Part shown: in pieces, positions 24,445-33,031 of the stretch
How positions within the stretch are numbered: the first letter of the stretch is position 1
How the letters are laid out: every line of letters begins with the position of its first letter
Source: Streptomyces actinomycinicus
Lineage (GTDB): Bacteria > Actinomycetota > Actinomycetes > Streptomycetales > Streptomycetaceae
Assembly (NCBI RefSeq): GCF_016741775.1
Contig: NZ_JAERRK010000025.1
Span: 81,519 to 145,518 of the forward strand
Length of the DNA: 64,000 bases
Direction: 5' to 3'
Notes under the pieces: generated by a model
Database searches by the model: none
Told to the model about the DNA's origin: nothing
The model's input: the letters and a program-made list of their open reading frames with translations, nothing else
Program-made: the position numbers and the translations under genes

Positions 24445-25331
24445 CGGGCGAGCTCCTTCAGCGCGGGTGCCTTGACTAGGGCGTGCTGCTCGGCCGCGTG
24501 GATGGCGGCGGCGCTGATCACTTCGAGGTTCCCGGCGTGCACCGGCATCCGGTTGCGGGTGGCGGTCACCTCCGCGATCACCCGCACCGTGTCGCCGGTG
24601 ACGGTGCATGAGGTCACCTGGTAGCCCGGTACGACGGTTCGCATGGCCGCCGCAGCGCACTCCACGACGTCGCTGACCGGGCCCTGCTCCAGCCCGGAGG
24701 CCACCATCGTCATGGCGATGCGGAACGGCGGTGGCGGTGCGGCCGCGGAGATGTTCAGCATCGCCTTGGCCGCGCTGGTCCCGGTGAAGCGGCGGATTGC
24801 GTCCTGGGTCGTCTCCACGTACTCGTCGAGGTTGAGGCGGCTGGCCCGGCCCACGCTGACGCTGGCGGCCGTGGCCACCATCTCCACGTACCGGGGCCGG
24901 TAGTGCTGGGCGAGGGCGTACAGGACGGGGATCGAGGCCTGCCCGCCGCAGGAGATGAGGCCGATGTGCTGGTGCCGGGCCGCCTGGTCGCCGTTCACGG
25001 TCGGCGCGATCAGCGCACCGGCACTGGTGGGGGTCAGGTCGATGAGTACCGCGCCGGTGCCGGCGAGCCGGGCCCAGTGCTCGGGGTGCTCAAAAGCGTT
25101 GGTGGCGTCGAAGACGATGTCGAAGGTCTGGCCGGAGTCGAGCAGGGCGGCGACGCCGCCCGCTGCGGTGGCGCACCCCAGCTCGGCAGCCTGTGCCAGT
25201 CCGCGGCTGCGACTGGTGCGGCCGACGACGAGCCCGCAGCTGAGGCGCGGGGAATTGTGCATGCGCTCGACCAGGTCGAGCCCGAGTAAGCCGGAGCCGA
25301 GGACGGCCGCGTTCATGGTGTTCGATGGCAT
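24441..25331 (-). CDS. mhpF: Acetaldehyde dehydrogenase, acylating (MhpF/BphJ-like)
   Basis: ATG with GGGAG 6 bases upstream; 296 residues. Rossmann motif AAVLGSGLLGLDLVER (residue 8 on), catalytic Cys in LISCGGQASIPVLYAL (about 130-145) and the C-terminal RNRMPVHAGNLEVISAAAI are all typical. It oxidises an aldehyde to acyl-CoA with NAD+, receiving it from the aldolase. A second ATG at residue 6 is an alternative start. The active-site Ser-Cys replaces the more usual Thr-Cys, a minor difference. Confidence 0.92.
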   Translation of the reverse strand: MPSNTMNAAVLGSGLLGLDLVERMHNSPRLSCGLVVGRTSRSRGLAQAAELGCATAAGGVAALLDSGQTFDIVFDATNAFEHPEHWARLAGTGAVLIDLTPTSAGALIAPTVNGDQAARHQHIGLISCGGQASIPVLYALAQHYRPRYVEMVATAASVSVGRASRLNLDEYVETTQDAIRRFTGTSAAKAMLNISAAAPPPPFRIAMTMVASGLEQGPVSDVVECAAAAMRTVVPGYQVTSCTVTGDTVRVIAEVTATRNRMPVHAGNLEVISAAAIHAAEQHALVKAPALKELAR

Positions 25332-25356
25332 GTGTGCTCCCTGTGTGGACGGTGGA

Positions 25357-26193
25357 TCAGAGGACGTGCAGATGGACGGCGGGGAGCCGGGTGGAGGTGG
25401 CCCGGAAATGCGTGCCGGGGGTGAGCGGGAGGCTCGCGTGTACCGATCCGGCCAGCACGATGTCTCCGGCGCGCAGGGTGGTGCCCAGGGCAGGCAGGCG
25501 GTGCGTCAGCCAGGCCAGTGCCTTGAGCGGGTCGCCGAGGATGTCGCGCCCCTGCCCGGTCGCGACTGTCTCCCCGTCGGCTTCCGCCCGGATTTGCTCG
25601 GCGGCCAGGTCCCAGGCCGGATCGAAGGGGACGGGACTGCTGGTGATGACGCCGGCGCAGGCGGCGTTGTCGGCGATGCTGTCGACCAGGGTGATGTCCC
25701 AGTTGGCGAAGACGGTGTCGAGGACCTCGAACGCGAGGAACACCTCGCCTACAGCCGAACGGGCGGTGGCTAGGTCCGAGGGCTCGGCCAGGTCGCGACG
25801 GAGCCGGAAGGCGATCTCGGTCTCGATCCTGGGGTTCATGAAGTCGGCCGACCGCAGCCCGGCTCCGCTGGCGGCGACCATGCTGGTGAGGATTACTCCG
25901 GAGTCGGGCTCGTCAATGCCCATCTGCTCCTGCATGGCGGCCGAGGTCAGACCGACCTTGTGACCGGCGATGCGGGCACCCGCCGAAACCCGCTCCTCCA
26001 GGCTGATCCGCTGGATGCGGTAGGCGTCCGTAACGGTCAGGCGCGGGAACCGCTTCGACAGCTGCCGGACAGGAACGCCGGTTCGGGCAGCGTCGGCCAG
26101 CTCCCGTGCCAGCCCCGCTAAGGCTCCCTCGTCCACCTCGGGGCCGGCCATCTGTCCGGCTGGATGGTTGTCGGCGCTTGCAGGACTGGCCAT
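25357..26193 (-). CDS. mhpD: 2-oxopent-4-enoate hydratase / fumarylacetoacetase-like (MhpD-like)
   Basis: ATG with GGAGG 5 bases upstream and 3 bases after the Nudix stop; 278 residues. GHKVGLTSAAMQEQMGIDEPDSG and IETEIAFRLRRDL, NAACAGVI and ALAWLTHRLPALG are typical of the MhpD/DmpE family, here cited in parts (GHKVGLTSAAMQEQM; IETEIAFRL). It hydrates 2-hydroxypenta-2,4-dienoate to 4-hydroxy-2-oxovalerate, the substrate of the aldolase encoded downstream. No ring-cleavage dioxygenase or hydrolase is encoded nearby. Confidence 0.88.
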   Translation of the reverse strand: MASPASADNHPAGQMAGPEVDEGALAGLARELADAARTGVPVRQLSKRFPRLTVTDAYRIQRISLEERVSAGARIAGHKVGLTSAAMQEQMGIDEPDSGVILTSMVAASGAGLRSADFMNPRIETEIAFRLRRDLAEPSDLATARSAVGEVFLAFEVLDTVFANWDITLVDSIADNAACAGVITSSPVPFDPAWDLAAEQIRAEADGETVATGQGRDILGDPLKALAWLTHRLPALGTTLRAGDIVLAGSVHASLPLTPGTHFRATSTRLPAVHLHVL

Positions 26194-26196
26194 CGG

Positions 26197-26967
26197 CTAC
26201 CTCCGCGTACTGGGCTGATCGGTTGTGCCGCTCGCGGCATGGCGCGCGGCGAGCACCGGCAGGAAGTCGGCGCAGTGGCCGCCGAGACCCGCCACGTCGG
26301 TGTCCGACCCGATGAACGCGATGCGGTCCAGCTCCGGAGTGCGGCCCTGGGCGCTCTCGACGGCAACAAGCCGCGTGTACTGCTCGGCGAGCGCGTCGGC
26401 GGAGCAGGCGGGCGCGCGGAAGTGCACGCCCACGTTGCCCTTGTCGCCGCGGGTCACTGTCCACAGCTCCAGGTCCTCGGAGGCGACTTCACGCCCGGCT
26501 TCCTCCACGAGCTCCAGTGCGGCGTGCCGGCGCAGGCACTCCACATCCAGGGCGTTGCTCGCCTCGGGGGGCTCGATCGTCCCGCCGGGCAGCTGCCAGC
26601 GCCCGGGAGCCGCAGTGGACGACGCCATACGCCCCACCAGCAGCCGACCGTCATCCGTGGGCTGCGCAACGGACACAAACACCGACGGGGCGGACACGGC
26701 GTGGACCGGGTCCAGCCGCAGGACGTACAGGCGATAGGTCGCCCGGTACCAGGTCAGGAGCAGGGTCTGCGAGTCCTTCCACTCCAGTCCCGCGCACACC
26801 ACGGTGGGCCCGTCGAACAGCGACGGGTTCGCCGCGACGGCCTCTTCCCACCTGCGCTCCATCGCCGCCGTCTGCTCATCGGTCAGCCGGGGCGGGTCTG
26901 TCTCCGCCAGAAGCAGGCGGCGGACACCGGAAAGCTCAACTGCGCGAGCCTGCGGTTGATTGGGCAA
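26197..26967 (-). CDS. Nudix hydrolase with altered Nudix box
   Basis: TTG start chosen because AGGAGG lies 5 bases upstream; 256 residues. The box opens GGTIEPPE (about 128-135) and closes LELVEEAG (about 151-158), but the Arg of the usual REUxEE is Leu, and about 7 extra residues separate the two halves. Nudix enzymes hydrolyse nucleoside diphosphates linked to another moiety. An N-terminal domain of about 100 residues is unassigned. First gene of the seven-gene operon; its role next to a meta-cleavage lower pathway is unclear. Confidence 0.75.
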   Translation of the reverse strand: MPNQPQARAVELSGVRRLLLAETDPPRLTDEQTAAMERRWEEAVAANPSLFDGPTVVCAGLEWKDSQTLLLTWYRATYRLYVLRLDPVHAVSAPSVFVSVAQPTDDGRLLVGRMASSTAAPGRWQLPGGTIEPPEASNALDVECLRRHAALELVEEAGREVASEDLELWTVTRGDKGNVGVHFRAPACSADALAEQYTRLVAVESAQGRTPELDRIAFIGSDTDVAGLGGHCADFLPVLAARHAASGTTDQPSTRR

Positions 26968-27067
26968 CGAAACCTCCTGTTGAGAGCCCTATCCGTGCAG
27001 CGCTGATCAGACACGCGATGCCGGTGCGACGCCGGCCGCGAGCCCCAGACCGTACAGCGACGGCCGG

Positions 27068-27523
27068 TCACAGTGGGGACCGCCGGACAAGCTTCAGCTC
27101 GGCCCATACGCGTTTTGCCGACAGTTCGCCGCTGCGGCGAGAGCGGAGCAGGTCAAAGTCCCAGCGGTTGGCAAGGTCGTCGACAAGGAGGAGGCCGCGG
27201 CCGCGGCCGGCGTCCTCGTCGGGTGTGAGCAGCCGCGGGTGCCGGTCGGGGGAGCGGTCGGTCACGGCGATATACACCCGGTCCAAGGCCGGGCGGCTCA
27301 CGGTCAGGGTGATCCTTGGGCCGTGTGCGTGCCGCACGGCGTTCGCGACGAATTCGGACATCACCAGGGCAGCAGCCTCCGCATCGTCCTCCAGGCCCCA
27401 CACCGCCATCGCTACGCGCGCGAGCAGCCGGGCCTCCTTTGCCGTCTCCGGGGCGCGGTCGGCGGTCAGCCGGTAGCCGGGATACCCCTTCATCCGGGGC
27501 CGGGGCGCCGTCATGGTCGTCAC
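27068..27523 (-). CDS. Anti-sigma-factor-type ATP-binding protein (RsbW/HATPase family)
   Basis: GTG start overlapping the DUF6415 stop by 4 bases; 151 residues. The HATPase N box is seen as VMSEFVANAVRHAHG (about 54-68), the G1 box as VAVTDRSPDRHP and the G2 box as GRGRGLLLVDDLANRW. Streptomyces encode many such short kinases, which bind or phosphorylate anti-anti-sigma factors. It pairs with the DUF6415 gene, a common Streptomyces arrangement next to regulatory genes. Confidence 0.85.
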   Translation of the reverse strand: MTTMTAPRPRMKGYPGYRLTADRAPETAKEARLLARVAMAVWGLEDDAEAAALVMSEFVANAVRHAHGPRITLTVSRPALDRVYIAVTDRSPDRHPRLLTPDEDAGRGRGLLLVDDLANRWDFDLLRSRRSGELSAKRVWAELKLVRRSPL

Positions 27524-27927
27524 GACTGCCCACCAGCGACGGGCCGCGCCACCCGCAGAGGGCCGGGATGCTCATGGAGAGTGAGCAGGGCCCGGCACTG
27601 GATGGCGAGATCCCAGACGTCATGGGGTGCGGAGATCCCCTGCGCCAGCACGTGGCGGCTTCCGGCGAGGACGTGCCGGGCGGTCCGCCGCTGCTCACCA
27701 CTCATGCGGCGCACCGCTCTGGACAGTTCGGGCACCAGGAGCTGGACGTGCCCGCGCAGCAGGCCACCGAGCCTCTCCCAGTCCTCACTCGCCAGGCGCC
27801 ACGAGGCCGACAGGACCGCCTCGTACGACTGCCGGATGGTCTCGGAATCGACCGGGTCGTTGTTGCCGGCGCCCGCTGAGCGGGGCGCCCGGACTGTCGC
27901 CGTTGCGCTGCTTGCAGCGTCTGCCAC
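27520..27927 (-). CDS. DUF6415 family protein
   Basis: GTG with GGGAGG 5 bases upstream; 135 residues. A helical protein with IRQSYEAVLS, LRGHVQLLVPELSRAV and DLAIQCRALLTLHEHPG, matching the Streptomyces DUF6415 family that is usually encoded beside small HATPase and HTH genes. Function is unknown; a regulatory partner role is inferred from context. It is divergent from the TPR regulator. Confidence 0.75.
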   Translation of the reverse strand: MADAASSATATVRAPRSAGAGNNDPVDSETIRQSYEAVLSASWRLASEDWERLGGLLRGHVQLLVPELSRAVRRMSGEQRRTARHVLAGSRHVLAQGISAPHDVWDLAIQCRALLTLHEHPGPLRVARPVAGGQS

Positions 27928-28120
27928 AGCGGCCTCCCTGATCGGTCGTCACGTCACCGCATACGCAAGCAGCACTGGACGAGCGAGTGCGACGCCAGAG
28001 CACTGCAAGAACGATGAAACTTCGCCCAGTTGGCGTTAACTGCGGCCAAGGCCGGGGCACCACAGGGGTGGGGGCGGTACGGTCGCCGCACCCGTCATGT
28101 CGGATACCGCGGGAGTCGGT

Positions 28121-29428
28121 ATGGCTGACCGCCCCAAGCCCCCCAACGCCCGGTTGCGCGCTGTGCGCGTGGACGAACTGCAGAGGTCCCGCCAGGAGTT
28201 CGCGAAGCTCATCGTGGAGACAGGCGAGGAGATGGGTGAGACAGTCGCCTGCACCGCGCGCCTGGTGGCGGCATGGGAAGACGGCGACGTCCAGCTCCCC
28301 AGGGCGGTTTACCGGCGGATCCTCACCCGGCTGACTGGACGCACCATGCAGGAGCTGGGCTTCCGGCTCAGCACCCCGGCCCGCCCCGGCGTACCAGCAG
28401 CCACGGCGAACCCAGAGGAGGAGCAGGTGAACCGCCGCGGGTTCATGGCCGACAGCGCAGGCGCGGCCCTGGCGCTCATCCCCGTCCTCTCCCCACGGGA
28501 TGGGGCCCCGCCTGGCCGGATAGGCGCCGTCAACGTGCGCGCCCTGGACACGGCCGTGGCGAAGATTTACGCCCACGACCACGACCACGGGTCAGCCGCC
28601 ATGCGCCGCGACGCCTCCAACGCCCTGCACACCGCCTACTCGTGGCTGCAGGAAGGCACCTACACGGCGAAGACCGGCAAGCGGCTGAGGTCGGCGACCG
28701 GTCACCTGTCGATCGCCGCCGGGTGGCTCAGCTACGACTCCGGCCGTCCCGCCGACGCACGCAGCCTCTACAACGAGGCCCTCGCCGCCGCGCGGATCGC
28801 CGAGGACCCGGGCCTGGAGGCGCACGCCTTCGGCTGCCTGTCCTTGCTCGCCAAGGCATCCGGACGGCCGCGCGAGGCAATCTCGGCAGCGCAGGGCGCG
28901 CAAAGCGTCGCCAACTCCTACGGCTCACCGAGGATGCTGTCGCTGTTCGCGATGCGCGAGGCGGGCGGCTGGGCCCTGCTGGGGGACGCCAGCGCCACGG
29001 ACCGGGCGATCATCCGCGCCCACAAGCTGTACGCCAAAGGGCCACGTGAGGCTGATCCGGACTGGCTGGAGTTCTACCACCCGGGCGAGCTGGCAGGGCT
29101 AGAGGCGTTGGCCCGGGCCGACCTCGCCCAGCACGAACGGGCTGCAGCCGGGGCCGAACAGGCGGTGCTGCTGCACGGCGACCAGTTCACCCGAAATCGC
29201 GCCCTGTACACAGCCGACGTCGCCATGCAGCATGCCGTCAGGGAACGTCCGGAGCCGGAGGCCGCGGCCGAAGCCGCCGGACGCGTCCTCGCGTACCTTC
29301 CGGAGGTGCGCTCGGACCGGCTGCTGCAGCAGTTGCACAACGTCTCGAGCGCGCTGCAGCGGCACGCGTCCGTCCCGGCGGTGGCGGACTGGCTGGAGGA
29401 GTACCGCACCATCGCCGGCGTCAGCTGA
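28121..29428 (+). CDS. TPR-containing regulator (Streptomyces XRE/TPR type)
   Basis: The ATG at 28121 is preferred because GGGAG lies 5 bases upstream; an in-frame ATG at 28097 would add 8 residues. An N-terminal helical domain (LRAVRVDELQRSRQEFAKLIVE, ARLVAAWEDGDVQLPRAVYR) looks like a degenerate HTH. The RRGFMADSAGAALAL segment near residue 108 is internal, so not a Tat signal. From about 140 on, TPR-like helix pairs run to the end (TGHLSIAAGWLSYDSGRPADARSLYNEAL). Such proteins regulate neighbouring genes or sense peptides. It is divergent from the HATPase pair. Confidence 0.75.
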   Translation: MADRPKPPNARLRAVRVDELQRSRQEFAKLIVETGEEMGETVACTARLVAAWEDGDVQLPRAVYRRILTRLTGRTMQELGFRLSTPARPGVPAATANPEEEQVNRRGFMADSAGAALALIPVLSPRDGAPPGRIGAVNVRALDTAVAKIYAHDHDHGSAAMRRDASNALHTAYSWLQEGTYTAKTGKRLRSATGHLSIAAGWLSYDSGRPADARSLYNEALAAARIAEDPGLEAHAFGCLSLLAKASGRPREAISAAQGAQSVANSYGSPRMLSLFAMREAGGWALLGDASATDRAIIRAHKLYAKGPREADPDWLEFYHPGELAGLEALARADLAQHERAAAGAEQAVLLHGDQFTRNRALYTADVAMQHAVRERPEPEAAAEAAGRVLAYLPEVRSDRLLQQLHNVSSALQRHASVPAVADWLEEYRTIAGVS

Positions 29429-29438
29429 GGAGGATACG

Positions 29439-30008
29439 GTGACCACCCCGAGCACCCGCACCGACGTGGTGATCCGCACCTACGGGCCTGGCCAGGTCCC
29501 ACCGCTGGTCGACACCCTCGCCGACATCTGGGCCGACAGCCATCCGGAACTGGTCGACAACCCGGGCGCGGAGGCAATGGGCCTGTCCGTGCCTGCATTC
29601 CACCGCCAGATCACCGGCCACCTCAAACACCCAGGTTTCGTCCTGGTCGTCGCCTACTCCGGCGGCAGCGCCGTCGGCTTCGGCTACGCCTTCCCCTGCT
29701 CGCCCGACTACTGGTTCGGCTCCCTGATCGACCAGGTCCCCGAAGACGCCCGCGAGGAACGTCTGATGGGCCTGTGCGAACTGGCCGTCCGCCCGCCGTG
29801 GCAGTCCCAAGGCATCGGCACCCGGCTGCACGCCAACCTGCTCCAAGCCGTAAACCCGCGCTGGTCCTCACTGCTCGCACTTCCCTCGAACCAGCGGGGG
29901 CAAGACCTCTACGCCCGGCTCGGTTACGAGTACGCCGGCCCGTATCGCAACACGCCCGACGGTCCCGAGTTCGACCTGCTGCTCCTGCGCGTTCAAGACG
30001 CAGCCTGA
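29439..30008 (+). CDS. GNAT acetyltransferase
   Basis: GTG with GAGGAGG 5 bases upstream, 10 bases after the TPR regulator stop, so likely the same operon; 189 residues. Acetyl-CoA binding motif A is CELAVRPPWQSQGIGTRLHANLL (core: Q-S-Q-G-I-G), and the motif B end is GQDLYARLGYEY. It lacks substrate-specific features I can read. The target could be a small-molecule amine or a protein. Confidence 0.85.
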   Translation: MTTPSTRTDVVIRTYGPGQVPPLVDTLADIWADSHPELVDNPGAEAMGLSVPAFHRQITGHLKHPGFVLVVAYSGGSAVGFGYAFPCSPDYWFGSLIDQVPEDAREERLMGLCELAVRPPWQSQGIGTRLHANLLQAVNPRWSSLLALPSNQRGQDLYARLGYEYAGPYRNTPDGPEFDLLLLRVQDAA

Positions 30009-30137
30009 CGGACTGGACATCAGGGCTTTTCGGAGCGAGGGAACGGCGATGTGCAGGCCGAAGGGTAGCGCCTCGTCTCGGCCCACGGGAGCCAGTCGGG
30101 CCAGCCGGATGGGCCACCTCGGCAGGCCACAACCAGG

Positions 30138-31124
30138 TCAGGCCAGTGCGCTGACGATCTTCCCCAGAGCGACGTAACTGTCCCGCACCCCCTCCGTGTT
30201 GCCCAGGCGGTGCCGCTCCAGTCGGATCGCGCCCAGATGGCGCGCCTCGTACACGAGCGCGCGCCAGGCGCCGGCCGAGGAAGCGTCCCGCGAGCCGTAG
30301 GCGTCCCAGAAAGCGGTCCGCTCGTCCTGCTTAGCGCTGGCCATACGAATGGTCCAGTCGGCAGCCGGGTCACCGAACAGGGTGCGGTCGAGATCGAGCA
30401 CGCCCGTGATCACCGGTTCGGGTGCCTCCGTGGAAAGCATCGTGTTTACGGTCCACAAGTCCCCGGTCAGAAGATGCGGCTCGCGGATCTCGTCGAGGAC
30501 ATTGCGATGCTCGGTGGCGAGGTCAGCGACCGCGCGTACGTCTGTGGCGTCCAGGCTCGAGGCGCTCAGGTCATCCGCGATGGCGTGCAGGGAGGCGACC
30601 ACAGCCGCACTCCAGGTGGGAAACCCCGGACCGGCGACCGGGCCGAAGTGCGCGCCGCGGATGGAATGCACCCGGCTGGTGATCTCGCCGAGCTGGGCGA
30701 AGAAGCCCCGCCAGAGCGGGCGGTCGTAGGCACCGAGCCGTTCGGGGGTCGGCACGCCGGTGAGGTGGCTCTGCAGCACCCAGTCCCGGCCGATGATCTC
30801 CTGCGACCAGTCGGCAAACAGCATCCGCGGGACCAGGGTCGCGACGGTGGAGAGGTAGGGCACGGTGGCGTACTCGTTCCGCATCAGCCCCCGCTCGGAC
30901 GCGAACTGCCGATCCGGGGCGGGCGCGATTCGCAGGATGACTGGCTCCGGCAGGCTCTCTGCAGTGATTCGGTATGTCGTGTTGTACATACCGCCGCCCA
31001 GCTCCACCGCGGAGGTGACCCGGACGCCGGCGCCGAAGGCGCGCCCGCAGATCTCCGGGATGTCTACGTCGGCAACAGGTTGCTGGAAGGCAGACGGCTC
31101 GCGAGAGATTGAACGGAACTCCAC
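30138..31124 (-). CDS. APH-family phosphotransferase
   Basis: GTG with GAGGAG 5 bases upstream; 328 residues. N-lobe GGGMYNTTYRITA, then LTGDLWTVNTML (about 218-229) and VLDLDRTLFGDPAADW (about 241-256) carry the catalytic Asp and metal-binding Asp. The Brenner motif His is Thr (TGDLWTVN rather than HGDxxxxN). The family phosphorylates aminoglycosides, macrolides, choline or other alcohols. Expression of antibiotic resistance cannot be inferred. Upstream, ATGCATAG-type sequence (31209-31216) resembles the class 1 promoter operators. Confidence 0.75.
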   Translation of the reverse strand: MEFRSISREPSAFQQPVADVDIPEICGRAFGAGVRVTSAVELGGGMYNTTYRITAESLPEPVILRIAPAPDRQFASERGLMRNEYATVPYLSTVATLVPRMLFADWSQEIIGRDWVLQSHLTGVPTPERLGAYDRPLWRGFFAQLGEITSRVHSIRGAHFGPVAGPGFPTWSAAVVASLHAIADDLSASSLDATDVRAVADLATEHRNVLDEIREPHLLTGDLWTVNTMLSTEAPEPVITGVLDLDRTLFGDPAADWTIRMASAKQDERTAFWDAYGSRDASSAGAWRALVYEARHLGAIRLERHRLGNTEGVRDSYVALGKIVSALA

Positions 31125-31204
31125 GAAGACTCCTCGTGTCCTGGCCGTGGGTGGGAAGCAACGGCAGTCCAGTGTGTCGGCGATGCACCAACTTCACGGA
31201 TTTC

Positions 31205-31235
31205 CACTATGCATAGCCAAGTTATGCGTTATTGA
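31205..31235. promoter_or_regulatory. Class-1-operator-like site in the APH / Septu divergent region
   Basis: ACTATGCATAGCC and GTTATGCGTTATTGAGG resemble the ATGCATA ... TGCATTATGGAGG blocks of P1a-P1c, with CGTTAT (31227-31232) at the -10-like position. No good TTGAAA box precedes it and no class 1 hairpin follows. It may be a divergent, weaker operator of the same regulator. Confidence 0.4.
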
Positions 31236-31366
31236 GGGGATGCCTCTGACGAGACTTGGTTGAGCAGAACAGGGAGCGGAAGCCTGCCACTAGATTCCGC
31301 GGTCGACGCACGGCTTGCTCTTCGTCGTAGTCGAGTGTTTCAGTGAGCCGTTCCGAGGAGGGGTGC

Positions 31367-33031
31367 GTGCGCTTCATCGTGCTGGACGCGGAGGAACGGC
31401 CACGGAGCCGGAGCAAGCAGCGGGCCTGCCTCCTGGAACCGGTTCCCCTGTCCGATGACGACTATCTGACGCTGTACCGCCTGTGGTTCGCCGACGGCAG
31501 CGGATCAGTCGAGGAACTGGGGACGGTCAAGATCGGCTACGCCGACCTGGTGCGAGATGAGAGACCGCTCGAAAAGGGGGAGTTCCGTCAGCTGACGGGA
31601 CTGGACCGGCGGCTGTACTGGTTTTCGCTCGGACAGGACGCCACCTACTACGAGAACATCAGCAGGCTCGGTCCCTCGGTTCGGGTGGAGGTCCTTGAGG
31701 GGCTGTGCGACATCGCGTTCAGCCCGGAGGTTGCCGAGGATGCCGGGTACTGGGACGTGACACAGACGTCGCTCCAGCGCAGCGTCGAACCACAGACAGT
31801 CGAGAACCAGTTCCGGCGCATCGCCCGGGGCGGCTCCCGGCTGACGGCGTATCACTTCAAATACGTGACGCCCGTTGACGGCCTGGCGGAGAAACCGGGA
31901 GAGGCATGGCGTCTGGCCTTCTCCGTCACTCCGCACTCCCGGCCCCCGTCCAACATTCATGTGCTGATCGGACGGAACGGCGTGGGCAAGACAACGCTGC
32001 TGGGCAACATCAGCGAGGCGGTGGTGAACCCCCAAGCGGAGCCGGGTGACGTTGGCGAAGTCCTCTGGGCAGATGACGGGACGGCGTCGTTCACCAACGT
32101 CGTAGCCGTCACGTTCAGCGCCTTCGACCCGGCTCAGGAAGACGGTGAGGCTGAAGACAGTGAGGCTGAAGCCGGTGGCGACGACGAACGCCATCCGCAG
32201 GTGAAGGGCTGGGACGCAGCCAAGGACGTTCCCGGCGATCAGACGCCACCGGCCGAGCCGGCCGAGCCAGCCGTCAAGTACACGTATGTGGGCCTGGCCA
32301 AGGTCGATGTTCACGGCCGTCCTACGCGCGAACGCAAGTCGTACGACGACCTCAGCTCAGAATTCTCCAAGAGCGTCGAGGAGATCCACGCAGCTGAGCG
32401 GGTCGGTCGATGGATAGCCGCGCTGGACGTGCTGAGCAGCGATCCGCACTTCTACGAGTCCCCCATTCACACCTTCGCCCGGGACTTGCTCGACCGCTCG
32501 TACTCCCGAGACGCCAGGGAATATGCGCAGGAGATCTTCTCCTGGCTCAGCTCAGGGCACGCCATCGTGCTGCTGACGATCACGAGGCTGGTCGAAACCG
32601 TCGCCGAGGGGTCCCTCGTGCTCTTGGACGAACCCGAGGCTCACCTGCATCCGCCGCTGCTCGCGTCCTTTGTCAGAGCGCTGTCCGACCTGCTCACTGA
32701 CCGCAACGGCGTCGCCCTGATCGGCACCCACTCGCCCGTGGTCCTGCAGGAAGTCCCCCGTTCCTGCGTGTGGAAGGTCAGCCGATGGGACCGTCACCCG
32801 CCGCAGCGGCCCAGCCTGGAAACGTACGGGGAGAACGTCGGAGTTCTCACCCACGAGATCTTCGGACTGGAGGTCAGGCAATCCGGCTTCCACGCCGAGA
32901 TCGCCCGGGCCGTCGACGAGCTGGGATCCTACGACCAGGTCATGGACCGCTTCCGCGGACAGCTGGGCGGGGAGGCAAAGGGACTGGTCCGCATTCTCCT
33001 AGCGCACCGGGATGCGGACGGACTCCGCTGA
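31367..33031 (+). CDS. ptuA: Septu-type ABC-like ATPase
   Basis: GTG at 31367 is chosen because GAGGAGGGG ends 3 bases upstream; a GTG at 31343 would add 8 residues. 554 residues. Walker A GRNGVGKTT (about 202-210), signature-like SWLSSGHAIVLL (about 389-400), Walker B LVLLDEPEAHLHPP and the H-loop GTHSPVV are all present. A charged insertion (about 255-305) separates the halves, as in SMC/OLD-like ATPases. Its stop overlaps the HNH gene start (TGATG). An ATPase coupled to an HNH nuclease is the Septu anti-phage layout, where the ATPase senses and the nuclease degrades. Confidence 0.8.
   Translation: MRFIVLDAEERPRSRSKQRACLLEPVPLSDDDYLTLYRLWFADGSGSVEELGTVKIGYADLVRDERPLEKGEFRQLTGLDRRLYWFSLGQDATYYENISRLGPSVRVEVLEGLCDIAFSPEVAEDAGYWDVTQTSLQRSVEPQTVENQFRRIARGGSRLTAYHFKYVTPVDGLAEKPGEAWRLAFSVTPHSRPPSNIHVLIGRNGVGKTTLLGNISEAVVNPQAEPGDVGEVLWADDGTASFTNVVAVTFSAFDPAQEDGEAEDSEAEAGGDDERHPQVKGWDAAKDVPGDQTPPAEPAEPAVKYTYVGLAKVDVHGRPTRERKSYDDLSSEFSKSVEEIHAAERVGRWIAALDVLSSDPHFYESPIHTFARDLLDRSYSRDAREYAQEIFSWLSSGHAIVLLTITRLVETVAEGSLVLLDEPEAHLHPPLLASFVRALSDLLTDRNGVALIGTHSPVVLQEVPRSCVWKVSRWDRHPPQRPSLETYGENVGVLTHEIFGLEVRQSGFHAEIARAVDELGSYDQVMDRFRGQLGGEAKGLVRILLAHRDADGLR

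Noticed and set aside
20853..26193. A complete aromatic meta-cleavage degradation pathway
   Set aside because: Only the lower-pathway genes are present. No extradiol dioxygenase, hydrolase or decarboxylase lies in the window, so a catabolic claim is not supported.
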